From NCBI GenBank assembly GCA_951812925.1, contig OX638371.1, positions 83,213,697 to 83,277,696 on the forward strand: 64,000 bases of DNA, read 5' to 3'. Both the position numbers and the translations under genes were made by a program. The stretch is from Calliopum simillimum (taxonomy: Eukaryota > Arthropoda > Insecta > Diptera > Lauxaniidae). A model generated the notes under the pieces. It was not told the DNA's origin, made no database searches, and was given only the letters and a program-made list of their open reading frames with translations. Below, in pieces: positions 42,501 to 57,500 of this stretch. How positions within the stretch are numbered: position 1 is the stretch's first letter; each line of letters starts with the position of its first letter.

Positions 42501-45500
42501 AAAATTTACTGCTTTCTGATATTTTTGCTGATTACGGATATTTTTCGGATTATAAATATATCTTGAAGCATTTTGTATGAATGAATTTATGTTTTTCTTC
42601 AAAACGAATTATTTTATAAAGACTACACTTACGTAAATATGCTTGTAACTTACCGCTCTTTGTTGTTCAGCAGTTGGATAGAGACGTGGATCAAGTTGAA
42701 TTGGAGATGAGAGCAGTCCACACTAGAAAAAAATTTGCTTTGTTAGTTTCAGTAATAAATTTATTGCAATTTATTAAACGGAATGGAGTTAAACAATATA
42801 GAATACATGTAGCTACTGGAATGTCCTAACCTAAAAAGTTCACAAATTGCAAAACAAAACTTATTCAGAGTAAAAAAAGGTATTATTTGCTGTTAACAAG
42901 CATGGATCAGATGAAATTGTTGATGTGAGCTTTCTGTTCAGTGTGTTTATGTAAAACACCAACAAAATTACAAAAAATGTTTTACATTATTTTCTACCAA
43001 AAAGCATGGATCAGATGACATTGTTGGTTTAAGCTTACTGTTCAGAAAAACCCGAAGAGTTTTGACAAGTGTATTTTGTGTATTTTGGTCACGTACGATT
43101 TTTTGTAAAACCGGCTAAAATGTTATTCGGAAGCCGGTGATATTACTGATTTATGATCATAAGCTGGTTAAAAAGGTATTACGGAGAAGATTTTGCTCTA
43201 GTGTTGATGGTGCTTTAAAATTCATTTAGAGCCAAAAATTTGTGTAAAATTAGAGACAAACGGAAACTTGTGTTGCCAAATTTAAAAATGGTTGCTGCTT
43301 TAATTTCAGAGAGGGCCCCCCCAAATGTTTAATGGTAGACACAATTTACACACTAAAATGTAGCAAGATTTATGAGAGAAGATGCCATAGGTGTAATCAT
43401 GCTTGTGAACTTTTTGCGTGGGGAACTACGACAGCCCTCCATCTAACCCCCTGTTATTTTGCAAGGTGTTTGACAAACGAATGTAATAGTTTCATAAAGG
43501 CAGCTGCCGAATTGAGCGTGATTGCAATAAAACTTTATTTTGTTTAAGGCTCGCCGTGTGCTATATGTGCAGAGATATTAATTTTTGTGTTTTTTTTTTT
43601 TATTTGAAGTACTTCTACCGTCCATCCACACCCTTCCTACCATACGACACCCTTTTTTCACAAAGGTACCCTGAAAATATGCAATTTTTTTTTAGAATTT
43701 GTAAAACAACTAACTGGCCCAGTAGCGACTTTGTTCGCCCGTTCTCGATGCCCTTTACATATGTTCCAAGACCCATCTATCTCTGTCGTCCTTGTCTTCC
43801 AACCCCTCAGGATTTTCAAGGTGAATAGAATATATATTTATGTACCAACTACTATAGGCGTAGAAATATAGCATTTTGAGTATTTTTACTGTACGGGGGG
43901 CGCAAGTCCCTTTCGTTCAATCCCTTTTAAGCTTTGCATGCTGAATAGTAAACGCAATAAACATCAATGTACCAAGTTTCATAATGACAGCTGATATAGG
44001 AACACTGATATAGCATTTTGTGAGTTTTTTTCATATGGGGGGCTCAACGTCCCCTGGTTCAATCCCCTTTAAATTTTGCATGGTTGATGGCAGATACATT
44101 ATGAATAAGTTCACTAACTTTCATAATCATAGCTTGCAGAGACATAGCAATTTTAGTAATTTTTTCGTATGGGGAGTGCAACCCCCGTCCCCCGCAGCGG
44201 CATTTTACCCCCTTAAGGACCTTCTACAGACCATAACAAAAAATTTAAAAAAAAAATTATTTAAGTCCACATTGTAGTTTCCGCGTCCATAAGCTACATA
44301 CGGACACTATTTCATTTTTATATATGTACATATATAGATAAAGTGCTTGATATTGAATAAAAACAAAAAAGCATACTGGGTATACGTTTAATGGATTTCA
44401 TGTTTGAAAATGGAAAATAATATTTTTTCTGAAATCAAATCCTGAGCCAGATATTAACTTTGTTATTTTTTATTAGTATTAGCCAAACAAAAAACATTTT
44501 CACAAAGAAAATGTATTTACTGCGTTTTTCGAAATTTTTAACCAATTATATCTAGTTTTTGTATACTGTGATGTGTAAGAATGTATTTTTATTCAATTAA
44601 TTAAAATTTAATTTTTGTGTACACATACCTGTCTCATGAGATTATAGTCATAACCTGGCAACTGCCTTTCTGGTGGCGGTGGAGCCTATTAAATAAATTT
44701 GCATTATTGAAGAAGTTAAGTGAATTAATTAATGCTGTTTCGCAAAACTTCGGTTATTCCTACAAGTCGATATCAAAACATTTAGTTACAATTTAAGTAA
44801 TGTTCTAATATTTTTTTCCAAATTTTGTTATTCTCTATTGTCCTTTGTCATAATAAATTAATTTCGTAAAATTTCTATAATATTTTAAGAATTTTTTTTT
44901 TTTTTTTTTTTTTTTTTAAGTGTGTTACTTAATGACATTTTATATTGAAAATTGATTTTTTATTTAATTGAACTTTTAGTCATATATTTGCAAAGATCGA
45001 TTTCACATATACTTAAATCTATCAATGCATTTTTCTAACACATAATTATGACAAATCAAGGAACGGATTAAAAACACGGCTATAAGTCGGCTTCGCAGCC
45101 GGGCAAGGCTGGTGCAGTGGTAACGACTTCTGCTACCAACCTTGGTTCGTCTCCCGCCCAGACCAAAAAAAAACACAAAAAGTTTTCAAACTTGCAATTT
45201 TTCAATTATAATTAATTTAGTAAAATAAATATAATTATAATTACAACAAAAATAGTCTGATGAGTCTTTGTGGCGAAAGACGGAACATATGTCACTATAG
45301 CCGTGTTTTTAATCCGTTCCTTGATTTGTCATAATTATGTGTTAGAAAAATGCATTGATAGATTTATATGTAAAATCGATCTTTGCAAATATATGACTAA
45401 AAGTTCAATTAAATAAAAAATCAATTTCTATAATATATATTTTTTTTTTTTTAATTAATCTAATATATCGTCACTCTTAGGCCCAATTCATGACAGTGCA

Positions 45501-48500
45501 AATTATTAAATTTGATCTATGGATAATTCAAATTTTTAGTAACATTTAAATTATACGTAATGTAATAAAGTTTGCATTTGCTAGTTAAACCACCTAAGAT
45601 ATCGCTTTCATACTTTTGTCATAGGTATCTTTATTGAGCCATTTTGTAAAAGTAACGCAAAATTCAAAAATTTAAACTTTCGTGAATCTGGCCTTAGAGT
45701 GGCTATATAATAGTCATATTTATACATACCCATGTTGATCTTCCTGCCTGCTATCAAATAACAAATTTGCATTATTATTAATTTGTATACATATATAATA
45801 CTTACATACATATTTTAAGAAATTTATTGGATCTTTTTTTATACAATGACTTCATAGGCGCTTAGAAGGAGGTATTACTTCTGATACGCAGGATTTACAT
45901 TTGGTATGTCATTATGTTTGGATTATTCGAAAAAGAGCCTGACATTGCTCACAAGAAAGAACCAATAAAGAAGTTTTTCTGCAATTTACTGTGGAATGTT
46001 CACTTAAATTGAGATATCTCCACCATAAAGTTGGCAAAATATCACCATACAAGTAAAACATTTTTAGTGTTATATGTTTAGTGAAACCTTTGAGCTATAG
46101 GAGTAATTAAAAATGCTAGTAACTAAGAACTTTTGGTCAAAATTTAAGGCGAAAATATACGAAGTATTAAAAAAAACTAGCTTAAACATTAGGAGTATTC
46201 ACGATCAGGAGTAAGTCCTGAGTTACAGAGTAACAGCGTAACAGTGCACAACCTCAACAACAAAATATACATAAGTTACTCTGTTACACTTTTAGTCAAG
46301 CTCTTTCCTAGTGTAAAAAAATCTAACATTTTGCCTTTTTTTGCTATTTTTATTTCTACAGAAACGTTTGAACTTGTTTATTATTGAGAAACAATTTTCG
46401 ATCATCAAAAATAAAAATTAAAACAAGAGCAAAATATTAATTTCGACCCGAAAAAAACTGTGGGGTACACAATATTTGTGATAGGTTAACCTTAGAAACT
46501 TAATTAAGGTGAAATGTTTGACCGTCTCTCAATTCAAATTTTCACCGTCAGAGGCGCTTCCGCTCTATACTCCAAACAGATGTTCTTGATTTGAATTTTT
46601 GGGATATAATGTCCTTGAAGTGGCTAAGAGAAAAAGCAGTGCTTACTAAAAATTTCATTAATTTTATGAATTCATTCAATTTAAGTGACGTTAATAACCG
46701 AGTTATATATTCATTGAAAAATTTTGTTCCAACCGATTCGAAAGGGTTAACAAAATTTTATTTTTTGTTGTCAGTTAAAATTATTTTGATATACAAAAAG
46801 AAAATATACGCGCAAAAGTATGCTCATAATTCAGAATTACCGAGTGAACTTTTACCCTGTTACTCAGCTCGTTACTCCAGATCGTGAATATCTCTATAGT
46901 AAAAAAATGGAGATAGCTCATTTTCGCTTTTCAAAAAATTATGTATATGAGACAGGATTTTTTTTAATTTTCGAATGTTTTGGTGTTTGAGTGGTATTTT
47001 GACATCCCATAGTTTTCCACTCGGTAATGAAGCCCAAAAGTCATTAAAATTACTGCAAAATCTCAAAATCGCAAAAAGTAAAGAAAGGAGTATAGTGAAG
47101 GTATCGATATATTCTGTATTAGTTACACATTCACCACAGCAATAGCAAAAGATTATTGTGGACCGTTCAAGTATTACGTAAGAAGATTAGCATGGAGAAA
47201 GGGAGGAGGTCTTAAATTATTGAAAATCTGCTAATTTAATATTCGAGCGGCCCCTTATGTAATATTGTAACTTACCGTAGCAGCAGTAGGTGGCTTAAGA
47301 CATTGAGTTGGTGCTGGTGTCCGATCCTAGAGAAATTTTAATTTATTACATTTAACTTTGTACGAGAAATTTATTTATTTAAAATACCTATAAATATAAA
47401 ATATCAGAAAAAAACATTTTTGAGCCAAAATGACTATAGTAAGAACTTTTCAACATTAAAATAAGGCTGATTGCGATGTACAAGTTTATGTTATATGGTC
47501 GCAAATTGGCTTCAAACATCTTCCTTATTTTTATATCTACACGCTTGATTAAAAAATGTAATTCTTGTCTATTTTTAGAGTGTCAGAAAAACACAACATT
47601 TGAACCGCTCTGATAAGTAGGTACAATTTAACAATAAATATTTTATTATCCACTGATCGAACGCTCAGAAAGTGCTAACGGTAATTTTAAGACAACATAT
47701 CGAGCCCTAACAGCCAAAAAGACTTAACCCACAAAAATTAAACACTACAGGAGGTTTTTTTTTTATATTGTATATCTGCATTTAGTATAGCTATTACAGT
47801 GAAAGTTAGTATGTAAGCCATATTTTGTGTTTGATATGCGATGCGATAGTTTTATTTACCTATTTATAATATAACTTGCAAAGTATACACTTATTCTACG
47901 AATTGTAAGCACAAGGTCTGGGCAAAAACTAAGTGAATTTGGACAAGAGGGCGTGGCACCTCCCATATAAGCAAAAGCTACAAATCGCTATACTGAAAGC
48001 TTTTTTTGAGATAATCTAACTAAATTTTACTTAGACACTAAAAACTAAATGTGACTTGGACTATAAAAAAAAGGGGCTTACGTAAAAAAAAAAAATTTTG
48101 CCGTTTCGCATAAATTGACCTTTAAAAGTTGTTTTCCAGTTGTTTTTAATTTTTTTTTTTCCGCACTTAAGGCCCTTTTTCATAGTGTCTAAGTAAAATT
48201 TAGTTAGACTATCTCAAAAAAAGCTTTCAGTATGGCGATTTGAAGCTTTTGCTTATATGGGAGGTGCCACGCCCTCTTGTCCGAATTCACTTAGTTTTTG
48301 CTCAGAGCTTGCGCTTACAATGCGTGGTATAAGTGTATATTTTGGTTTCATTGCCGTGAAAAATTCTCGCAAAGTTGCATTTTGAAAAAAATTTTTGTAT
48401 GGGCGATAGGCGTGTTTGTTGACCCACGAGCTAACTTTGACAACGGCGCCAATATTTCAAATTTCATTGAATTATCTTGCTCAGTTTTCCCAAAAAATGT

Positions 48501-51500
48501 ATTTCCACACACAGCCAGCCACCCAGACAGACGGACATGGCTATATCGACTCAAGAGGTGATGCTGATCAAGAATACGTACGCTGCTATATATATTTCTG
48601 GCCTAGGCAATACTAATGTCAATAGCTAAAATCTAGCAACACCATAATAAAGTTTGACATTTTTAGCGTAAACTTACTCAGAACGTTTTGACGTACGGCA
48701 AAAAAATTAAATTAACTCGTGAACATTTTCGTGCGATCATTTTTCACAACTTTCGACGTGGATTATTACGACAAGAGTGCATCGATGAACTTAAATCTTT
48801 GTATGGCGATGAAGCACCATCCTATAGCACTGTGAAAATCTGGTTTGACGAATTCAATCGTGGCCGACGCTCGCTCAAGGACGAGAACATTGATGCCGTG
48901 CGTGAACTGATAATGCAAGATCGTCATTTGACATACTGTGAGATAGAGGCATCCTTGGGCATTAGTTCCAGTCCAATACATTCGATTTTGCATGAACACT
49001 TAGTTGTAAAAAACGATTGTTCTCGTTGGAAACCCCATAATTTATCAATCGCTCAAATTACACTGTTTGACAATTTCGAACTTTTTGCAAAACACATGAG
49101 AAAATCAAAAAAATTCTTAAATTAAAATACCCGTGTCTCGTGGGTTTTCCCCAGAACGTCACATTTTTTTTTATCGATTTTTGAAGTTTTTTATCCGCTG
49201 TACAGGAGAAAAACAAAAATACCGCATTCTTGTTAAATCGATGAATTTAACTATATGATCCTTACATCTGAGGTGTATCATGTGTTCAGCAAACTTATGC
49301 AGAATATTGCGGGGAATAGTTTTGTAGAAAATTTTAACCCTGTACAACTCCCACATGTGGGTCATTTTTGCCCTTTTCTTAAAAAGGTACAAAAATGACA
49401 CCTTAAACAGGAGAATATTGAGTTAGTATGTACTACTGAAATATTTACTATACAATTTCACTACCAGTTGCTGAACACTAAAAAACCAAAATTTTATTCC
49501 GAAAGCAAAAAAATTGTTATTATTATTAACTTTCTTGCAAAAAAGTTTTCAAAACCTTATATTTCTCTGATGGCAAAAATAAAACTATGAAAGTTTCAAT
49601 ATCTGGTCTTAACCGAATTATTTTTTGGTTGAAGTTTGTGCAACTGATTGTAATTTATAAATACCTCTGGGCATTCTTGTTGTCTCCTTTGATCCACCTG
49701 TAAAGTTAAGATAAAATGTATCAACAATAGATATACAGTGCACTGTGACATTAAAAATAAGTATCAAAGATTATTCTGTAAATTTCCTCATTTTAGACAA
49801 TTGATATTTTTTAGCAATTGTTTATATGAAGACTTCGAATTAACAATTTCCCCTCGAAAAAATTCTTAACGAATTAACGACGGTATAAAGTAAAGACAAG
49901 CATCAAAGCATTTTACTACTTTAAGTAAACTACTTAAGCAATTTTGTCCAGGTGGAAGCTTAGAAAATTTGAGGTTGTTAGATCTAAAGTAGCGAAATGT
50001 CATGATGGCTACATTAAGTGGACATACCAATACTATTTTGACAGATTTTTTACTAGAAAATTTGACCCACGTTTATCCCATATTATGTTTATCTTTGTTT
50101 AAATATACAATTTGATATAGTTTTAAAATACCTGTGCTGCTGTTGTCGTCCTCCTTGCGCGTCTCTGTAAAAAAAAAAAAATTTATTTTTTTTTTTTCGT
50201 TAAAAACACTTTAGTTATGTACAATTATATATGATGTTCCACAGGACCATCTTCGAAAATTCAAATTCAATTTTTTTGCATCTTCTATTTCTTTAAGCAA
50301 AAGTTAAAGCTCTTATTCAATTTATAATTACCTGCGCATTGTCTTTTTGTATTTTCGCTTGCATCTACAAGTATGAAATATATTTACATTATTATTTTAT
50401 GGGTATTTAATACAATATTTATTATATGAGCCGTTTATTTTGAAAGTGGCCTAAGCCCATTTTCCAAAAAAATTTAGTTAGCCGCTGTTATAATAATATT
50501 TTAACGTTATCTTCTTATCCTGAAACAAATTGTAACTAAGAACTTAAAAATTACAAAGATATTACGTAATGAAATTTTGCTAGTTAATAAATGATAAAAT
50601 TTTTTATTATGAAAGTGACCTAAGTCCCGTTTTCACAGTTTCAAATTAATGTGGAAAATATTATGAAAATATATAGGTTTTATTATTAATGTACTTTTGC
50701 TTAGCTCCATTAAATACGTAATTGTAATATAGTTTTAGCGTTGGTGCACCCGTAAAGCATAGCTATGTCAGCGTTTCAAAGCCAGAAATTAAATATATTA
50801 TCAATTAAATAATTTATTTCAGCGCAGTTACATTAGTAAGCAATATATCTATATTAATGTTCCACGACCCGCAACCAAAATATTCAGGATGAAGTTCGGC
50901 TTGCTTGATTTGAGCTTTGTTTTTTATTGAAATAAGTTGTTTTTCTACACAAAACATTAAATTTGTTATAAAACGGTAAAAGATCTTCCTGGGAAGGGTT
51001 TGAAGCCCCAAAACCCCCCGTGTGCACGTCCCTGAAGAAATCGAGTTACCGTTAATTTTTTAATGATTGTTGTTTGTCTTTGCGCCATTTAGGTATGTAT
51101 CAAATTTTAATTATCTATGTCTAATAGTGTCAAAGGTCTGAAGAGTTGTATTATACAGGAGACATGTTATTTTTTAGTAATTAAAGTTTGTTTCTGCTCC
51201 TATATGTACATAAAGTAATATGTACCAAATTTTATTCTCCTAATACAATTGTTTCGGAGATATAAAGAGTTATTTTGTAGGGGCGTGCCATCTCCCATTT
51301 TTCGCTTATAACTCTTTCCTTGATCGAAGATAGCATTATTGGAAAATTTAATCAGAATCAGATGGATAGTTTTCTAGTGCATTCATTTTTTATATACGCT
51401 TACATATGAATTTTAAGAAAAAAAAATTTTTTTTCAATTGCGTTTTTTAATTAATGAAAAAGTGAATTTTTAATTTTGAATGTGGCCTAAGTCCATTCAC

Positions 51501-54500
51501 AACCGCCGAAATCATATTATCTTTAAAAAATTTTTAGTTTTGGTAAATGGGTTGATAAATTTGATATCCTTAGACACCCAAATACTTTAAGTGACCACGA
51601 TACCAGTTGCCAATATTTTTAAATTCATCAAAACGCAAAACCTTCAATATCTCGATTTCAACTTAAATGGACTTAAGCCACTTTCAAAATAAACGGCTCA
51701 TATATTCCCTTAACCCTTTCGATCCGGCTGGGACAATATATCCCCATTTACATATGGGCTAATCCTGCGTTGCGAACGTTACATTCGCACGAATATTTTT
51801 TAATCCTGAAGGCGCTCTGAATGTTCAATTTTTAATTTACCTGCAGTGGTATGTTACCATTTGAGAGTAGTTTCAAAAGGCATTTAAAAACATTCCCTGT
51901 CTTTTATCAGTTACAATATAATCGTGCATAAAGTGCTGTTTGCACGTTAAAAAAAAAACAGAAGTCGTTGTGGAGATCAATGTACATTTTCCAAATTTTC
52001 AACGAATTTCCCAGTTTAAACAAAAAAAGCAAAATCCTCCAAAGAAAGAAAAATGTTTGAGCTTATCGAAACTGCTTTTGAGGGAATCAAAGAGTCCTTC
52101 GTTCGTACAAAAGTTTAACTTTCGGGTTTTGCGCACGTTACGTTGCGAACGTTACAATTTTTATTTTATATATATACATAGTCTAACGAAAATTGATGCA
52201 GCCTCTTTTCAACTAACTTAAACACATTATATTCGCTTTAATTATCTCTGGAAAAGGTTGGAAAGAAGTGCAGTACACACAAAAGTAAAATTTTTTCTTG
52301 GCACCGCACCTCACGGTGAAAATACGCTGTTGCAGCTCAACCGCTGCATCGATTTTTATGAAATTTGGAAAGCAACCTTCTTAAAGGCGCTTTGTTATGT
52401 AGGTACCAGTGCCACGGCCCTAAAGGCGAAATGCATTGCCGCTGCTAAACCGTCGCACCAATTTTTAAGAAACTCGGAATAATGAATGAACCCTTAGATA
52501 GCATATTAAAAACTCCTAGTTATTTCAGGGCGATCCCGCTCACCTAACGGCAAAATGCGCTGTTACGGCAACTTTATAATTTTTCTCTTGGTTGACCTTT
52601 TTTTGGATTTGCCCATATATATATTGTCCCATCCGGGTCGAAAGGGTAAATTAAAAATCAAATTTTGTCTTGTGTGTAATTACCTCTTGCGCTCTTTTCA
52701 CTCCTGCTGCTTCTCGCTATAAAATAAATAAGTTATTAAGGGTATTCCTTAAAACGTGTAAAAACCTCGAAAACTTCGTAAACCCGTTAAACTTTCAAAG
52801 TTCGTATTGATTTTGAAAACAATTACGAGTTTACGAGGTTTTCGAGGCTTTTACACGTTTTAAGGAATTCCCTCATAATTTTTTTATTATTGTGTGGATA
52901 CATCTGTATCATAGTTTGGCATTTTGCAGTACCAGTAAAATAATTTATTACTGATATTGCAATTAAGTTTGCAATTACCAGTAAAATTTTACTGATTACA
53001 GACAAAAGATATATATATGAAGCAATCCACGCCAAGTGCACCTGCTCAGTTTTTTTTTCTCCGATTTCGCTCAAATTTGGCAATATGGTAAATCCGGTAT
53101 GCAAAAATAATAATCCGGGAGGATCTGGTCCTAGTACCATTTGTTGTTAAAATACAGGGTGTTGAATTTGTCGTTTTTAGTCATTTTCATGAAAAGGGTG
53201 TTTTTTCAAAAATTTATAGATTACACTTAAGTTTGTTAATTGATAAATCTAAGTTGCTGGTCCCATTCATTTTGAAGCGTTATTTTTACAAAAAACTATT
53301 TCTTGGTGAAAAAAATGTTTGTCACCAAAATTTTTTACGCTTAAAAATACTTTTGAATTTTTTTTTAAAAAAAACCCCGCTTCGATTTTTTTAAAACTAC
53401 TTTAAAGTAAACAATAATTTATAAGCTTTAAAATGATGTATGACTCAAGATGCGATTCGGACGCTACATGGGAGTCTTTGGCTTTTAAACGGCCGCGGCA
53501 GGCAAAAATTTTTTTTACTCAAGAGGAAGGCATTTTAAGAAAAAAGTGTACAAGGCATAGAATGCTCAAGAGGAAGGCATTTTAAGAAAAAAGTGTACAA
53601 GGCATAGAATGCTTAGAATCATCAAAGAAATAAGTGTGAAATTTTTTGGGGATTTTTAGGAAAGTTAAATAAAATTTTTTTTTTTCTTTGAGTAATTTTT
53701 GAAAAAAATTAAAAAAAAAATTATTCAAAAAAAAAGTTTCAAAAAAATCCAAAAAAATCACACGTATTGCTTGGACGATTCTAAGCATTTTATGCCTAGT
53801 ACACTTTTTTCGTAAGATGCCTTCCTTTTGAGTAAAAAAAGATTTTTGCCTGCCGCTGCCGTTCAAAAGCCAAAAACTCCCATGTAGCGACCGAATCCCA
53901 TCTTGAGTCCTACAGCATTTTAAAGCTTATAGATTATGCTTTAATTTAAAGTATTTTTAAAAAAAAATCGAAGATGTGTTTTTTTAAAAAAAATTCAAAA
54001 GTATTTTAAAGTGTAAAAAATTTTGGTGAAAAAAAATTTTTTTTACGAAGAAATATTCTTTTATCAAAAGAACACATAAAAATGAATGGGACCAGTAACT
54101 TAGACTTATTAATTTACAAACTTTAGTGTAAGCTATAAATTTCTTAAAAAAACATCCTTTTCATGAAAATGACTAAAAACGCAAACTTCAACACCCTGCA
54201 TTTTAACAACAAATGGTGCTAGGACCAAATCCACCCGGATTGTTGTTTTTTGCACACAGGATATACCATATTGCCAAATTTTACCGAAATCAGAGAAAAA
54301 AAATTTTGAGCTGGTACTCTTGGCGTGGATTGCTTCATCTAGATATTATATGTACTGCTATTTTCTTCAGTAATCAGAAAAATATACTGCTTTCTGATAT
54401 TTTTGCTGATTACGGATATTTTTCAGATTATATTTATATCTTGAAGCATTTTGTATGAATGAATTTATGTTTTTCTTCAAAACGAATTATTTAATAAAGA

Positions 54501-57500
54501 CTAAACTTAAGTAATTATGCTTATAACTTACCGCTCTTTGTTGTTCAGCAGTTGGATAAAGACGTGGATCAAGTTGAATTGGAGATGAGAGCAGTCCACA
54601 CTAGAAAAAAATTTGCATTGTTAGTTTCAGTAATAATTTTTGTTGCAATTTATTAAAAGAAATGGAGTTAAACAATATGGAATACATTTAGGTACTGGAA
54701 TATCCTAACCTAAAGAGTTCAAAAATTGCAGAAAAAAAACTTATTCAGTGAAAAAAAGATGCCAACAAGCATCGATCAGATGAAATTGTTGATATGAGCT
54801 TTCTGTTCAGTGTGTTTATGTAAAACACCAACAAAATTACAAAAAATGTTTTTTGCATTATTTTCTACCAAAAAGCATAGATCAGATGACATTGTTGGTT
54901 TAAGCTTACTGTTCAGAAATACACCAAGAGTTTTGGCAAGTGTTTTTAGTGTATTTGGCCACGTACGATTTTATGTAAAACCGGCTAGGAAGTTGTTAGA
55001 AAGCCGGTGATATTATTTATTTATGATCATAAGCTGGTTAAGAAAGGTATTAGAGAGTAGATTTTGCTCTAGTGTTAATGGTGCTTTAAGTTCAGAGACA
55101 GCCCTCCCAATGTTTTATGGTAGACAAAATTTACACGCTAAAATGTAACAAAATTTATGAGAGAAGATGCCATTGGTGTAAGCATGTTTGTGAACTTTTG
55201 GCATGGGGGGCTACGACAGCCCTCCATCTAATCCCAAATTATTTTGCAAAGTGTTTGACAAACAAAATATAAATCCTTCTACACGTATATGTTCAGAGAT
55301 ATTAAATTTTGTTTTTTTTTTTTATTTGAGGGTACTTCTACCGTTTCTTCGCCCCCTTCCTACCATACGACACCCTTTTTTTCACAAAGATACCTTGAAA
55401 ATGTACATTTTTTTTTTAGAATTTGCAAAACAATAAGGTGCTTGACATTGAATAAAAATAAAGAAAGCATACTGGGTTCACGTTTAATGGATTTCATGTT
55501 TGAAAATGGAAAATATTACTTTTTCTGAAATCAAATTTTGAGCCAGTTAATACTATGTTAATTTTTATTAGTATTTGTTTCTATGTAGCCAAATAAAAAA
55601 TTATTCACATAAAAATTGTGTTCATTGCACTTTTCGAAATTTTTAACCAATTATATCTAGTTTTGTATCAAAATTACAAAATTTAATTTTTATGCACACT
55701 TACCTGTCTCATGAGATTATAGTCATAACCCGGCAATTGCCTTTCTGGTGGCGGTGGAGCCTATTAAATAAATTTGCGTTATTGAAGATGTTATGTGAGT
55801 TAATAATTATTAATTAACCTATTTCGTAAAACTTCGGTTATTTCTATAAGCCAATATGATAATGTTAAGTTACAATTTAAGAAATTTTCTAATGTTTTAT
55901 TTCGAATTTTGTTAACAATTTTCGACCTTTTCAATAATGTTATTTTTTTATTTTCCGAAATTTTGTCTTCAATTGATTTTTTAAGACGTCTTGACTATTT
56001 TGTGTGTTGATACTTTTCCTTATATTCAGCACTTTTCAACAATAAATAGTAATTTTATGATCTTTAGTCATTATTTTGCTAGAATCGAAAATTCCATGCA
56101 TTTTTCAACTTAAAAAATTATGACAATAAGGATGAAAGAAAAAACTACTAAGCAGGGTTATGGTGACATATGTTTCGGTTACCGCCACGTAACCATCATC
56201 AGACCAATTTATGTTTTATTCAATTTATTTTTAAATAAAATTAAATAACATTTGCAAAATTTAACTTTTTTGTCTGAGGTTGGGTTTGAACCAGGAACAT
56301 TTGAAGTCAAACTCTCTACAGAGCTCATTTATCAACGGACTGAGCTATGTGCCCTCAAAAAAGTGCCTACATGCATGTAGTCAGGTTTTATTCTCTATTC
56401 TCATTTATCATAATTATAAAAATATAATAAATAATAAGTTAAATTCGTAGAATTTCTATATATTTTTATTTTTTTTTTTTTTAATTAGTCTAATATAACG
56501 TCACTTAGGCTAGATTCATGAGAGTGGAAATTATTGAATTTGATCTATAGATAATTAAAATTTTTAATAATATTTGATTTTTTTTTTATTTTGCTCTTTA
56601 ATGTAATAAAGTTTGCATTTGCTAGTTAAACCTCCTTAGATATCGCTTTCATACTTTTGCCATAGGTATCTCTATTGAGCCATTTTTTAAAGAAAACCAC
56701 AGTAACGCAAAATTTAAAAATTTGCACTTTCGTGAATCTGGCCTTAGAGTGGCTATATAATAGTCATATTTATACATACCCATGTTGATCTTCCTGCCTG
56801 CTATCAAATAACAAATTTGCATTATTATTAATTTGTATACATACATAATACTTACATACATATTTTAAGAAATTTATTGGATCTTTTTTTATACAATGAC
56901 TTCATAGGCGCTTAGAAGGTATTACTTCTGATACGCAGGATTTATATGTGGTATGTCATTATGTTTGGATTATTCGAAAAAGGGCCTGACATTGCTCACA
57001 AGAAAGAACCAAAAAAGAAGTTTTTCTGCAATTTACTGTGGAGTGTTCACTTAAATTGAGGTATCTCCACCATAAAGTTGGTAAAATATCACCATACAAG
57101 TAAAATATTTTTAGTGTTATATTTAGTGAAACCTTTGAGCTATAGGAGTAATGATAATATTTGATGTCAAAATACCAGTAACTAAGAACTTTTGGTCAAA
57201 ATTTAATTCGAAAATATACGAAGTATAAAAAAAAACTTGCTTCAACATAATGGGCATTCACGATCTGGAGTAAGTCCTGAAAGTGATGGATGCATTACTC
57301 CAAGGTCCCGACTATATTACTATCAAAAATTTGTGGGTCTATTTAAAGAAAAAGGTCGCTAAAAGACAACCCAATCCCGAACTACATTTGAGAATAAAAT
57401 ATTGGAAAAGACCGAGTAATTGCAACCTGAAAAAGTTGGTTACTTCTATGGAAAAACGTCTACAAGGTATGGTAGATGCTTATGGTGGTCATTCAAAGAT

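Larger units (their letters stand above)
40372..47877. repeat. Segmental duplication, block A (eight exons)
   Basis: Colinear with block B (49528-59642): exons at 40511, 41774, 41974, 42129, 42654, 44629, 45730 and 47276 match those at 49665, 50132, 50332, 52684, 54532, 55704, 56780 and 59043 in order and orientation. Intron sequence is also recognisably shared, for example 'gcaaaaaagttttcaaaacc' at the start and 'gaaagttagta' at the end. Length differences are mostly explained by block-specific insertions. Confidence 0.9.
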
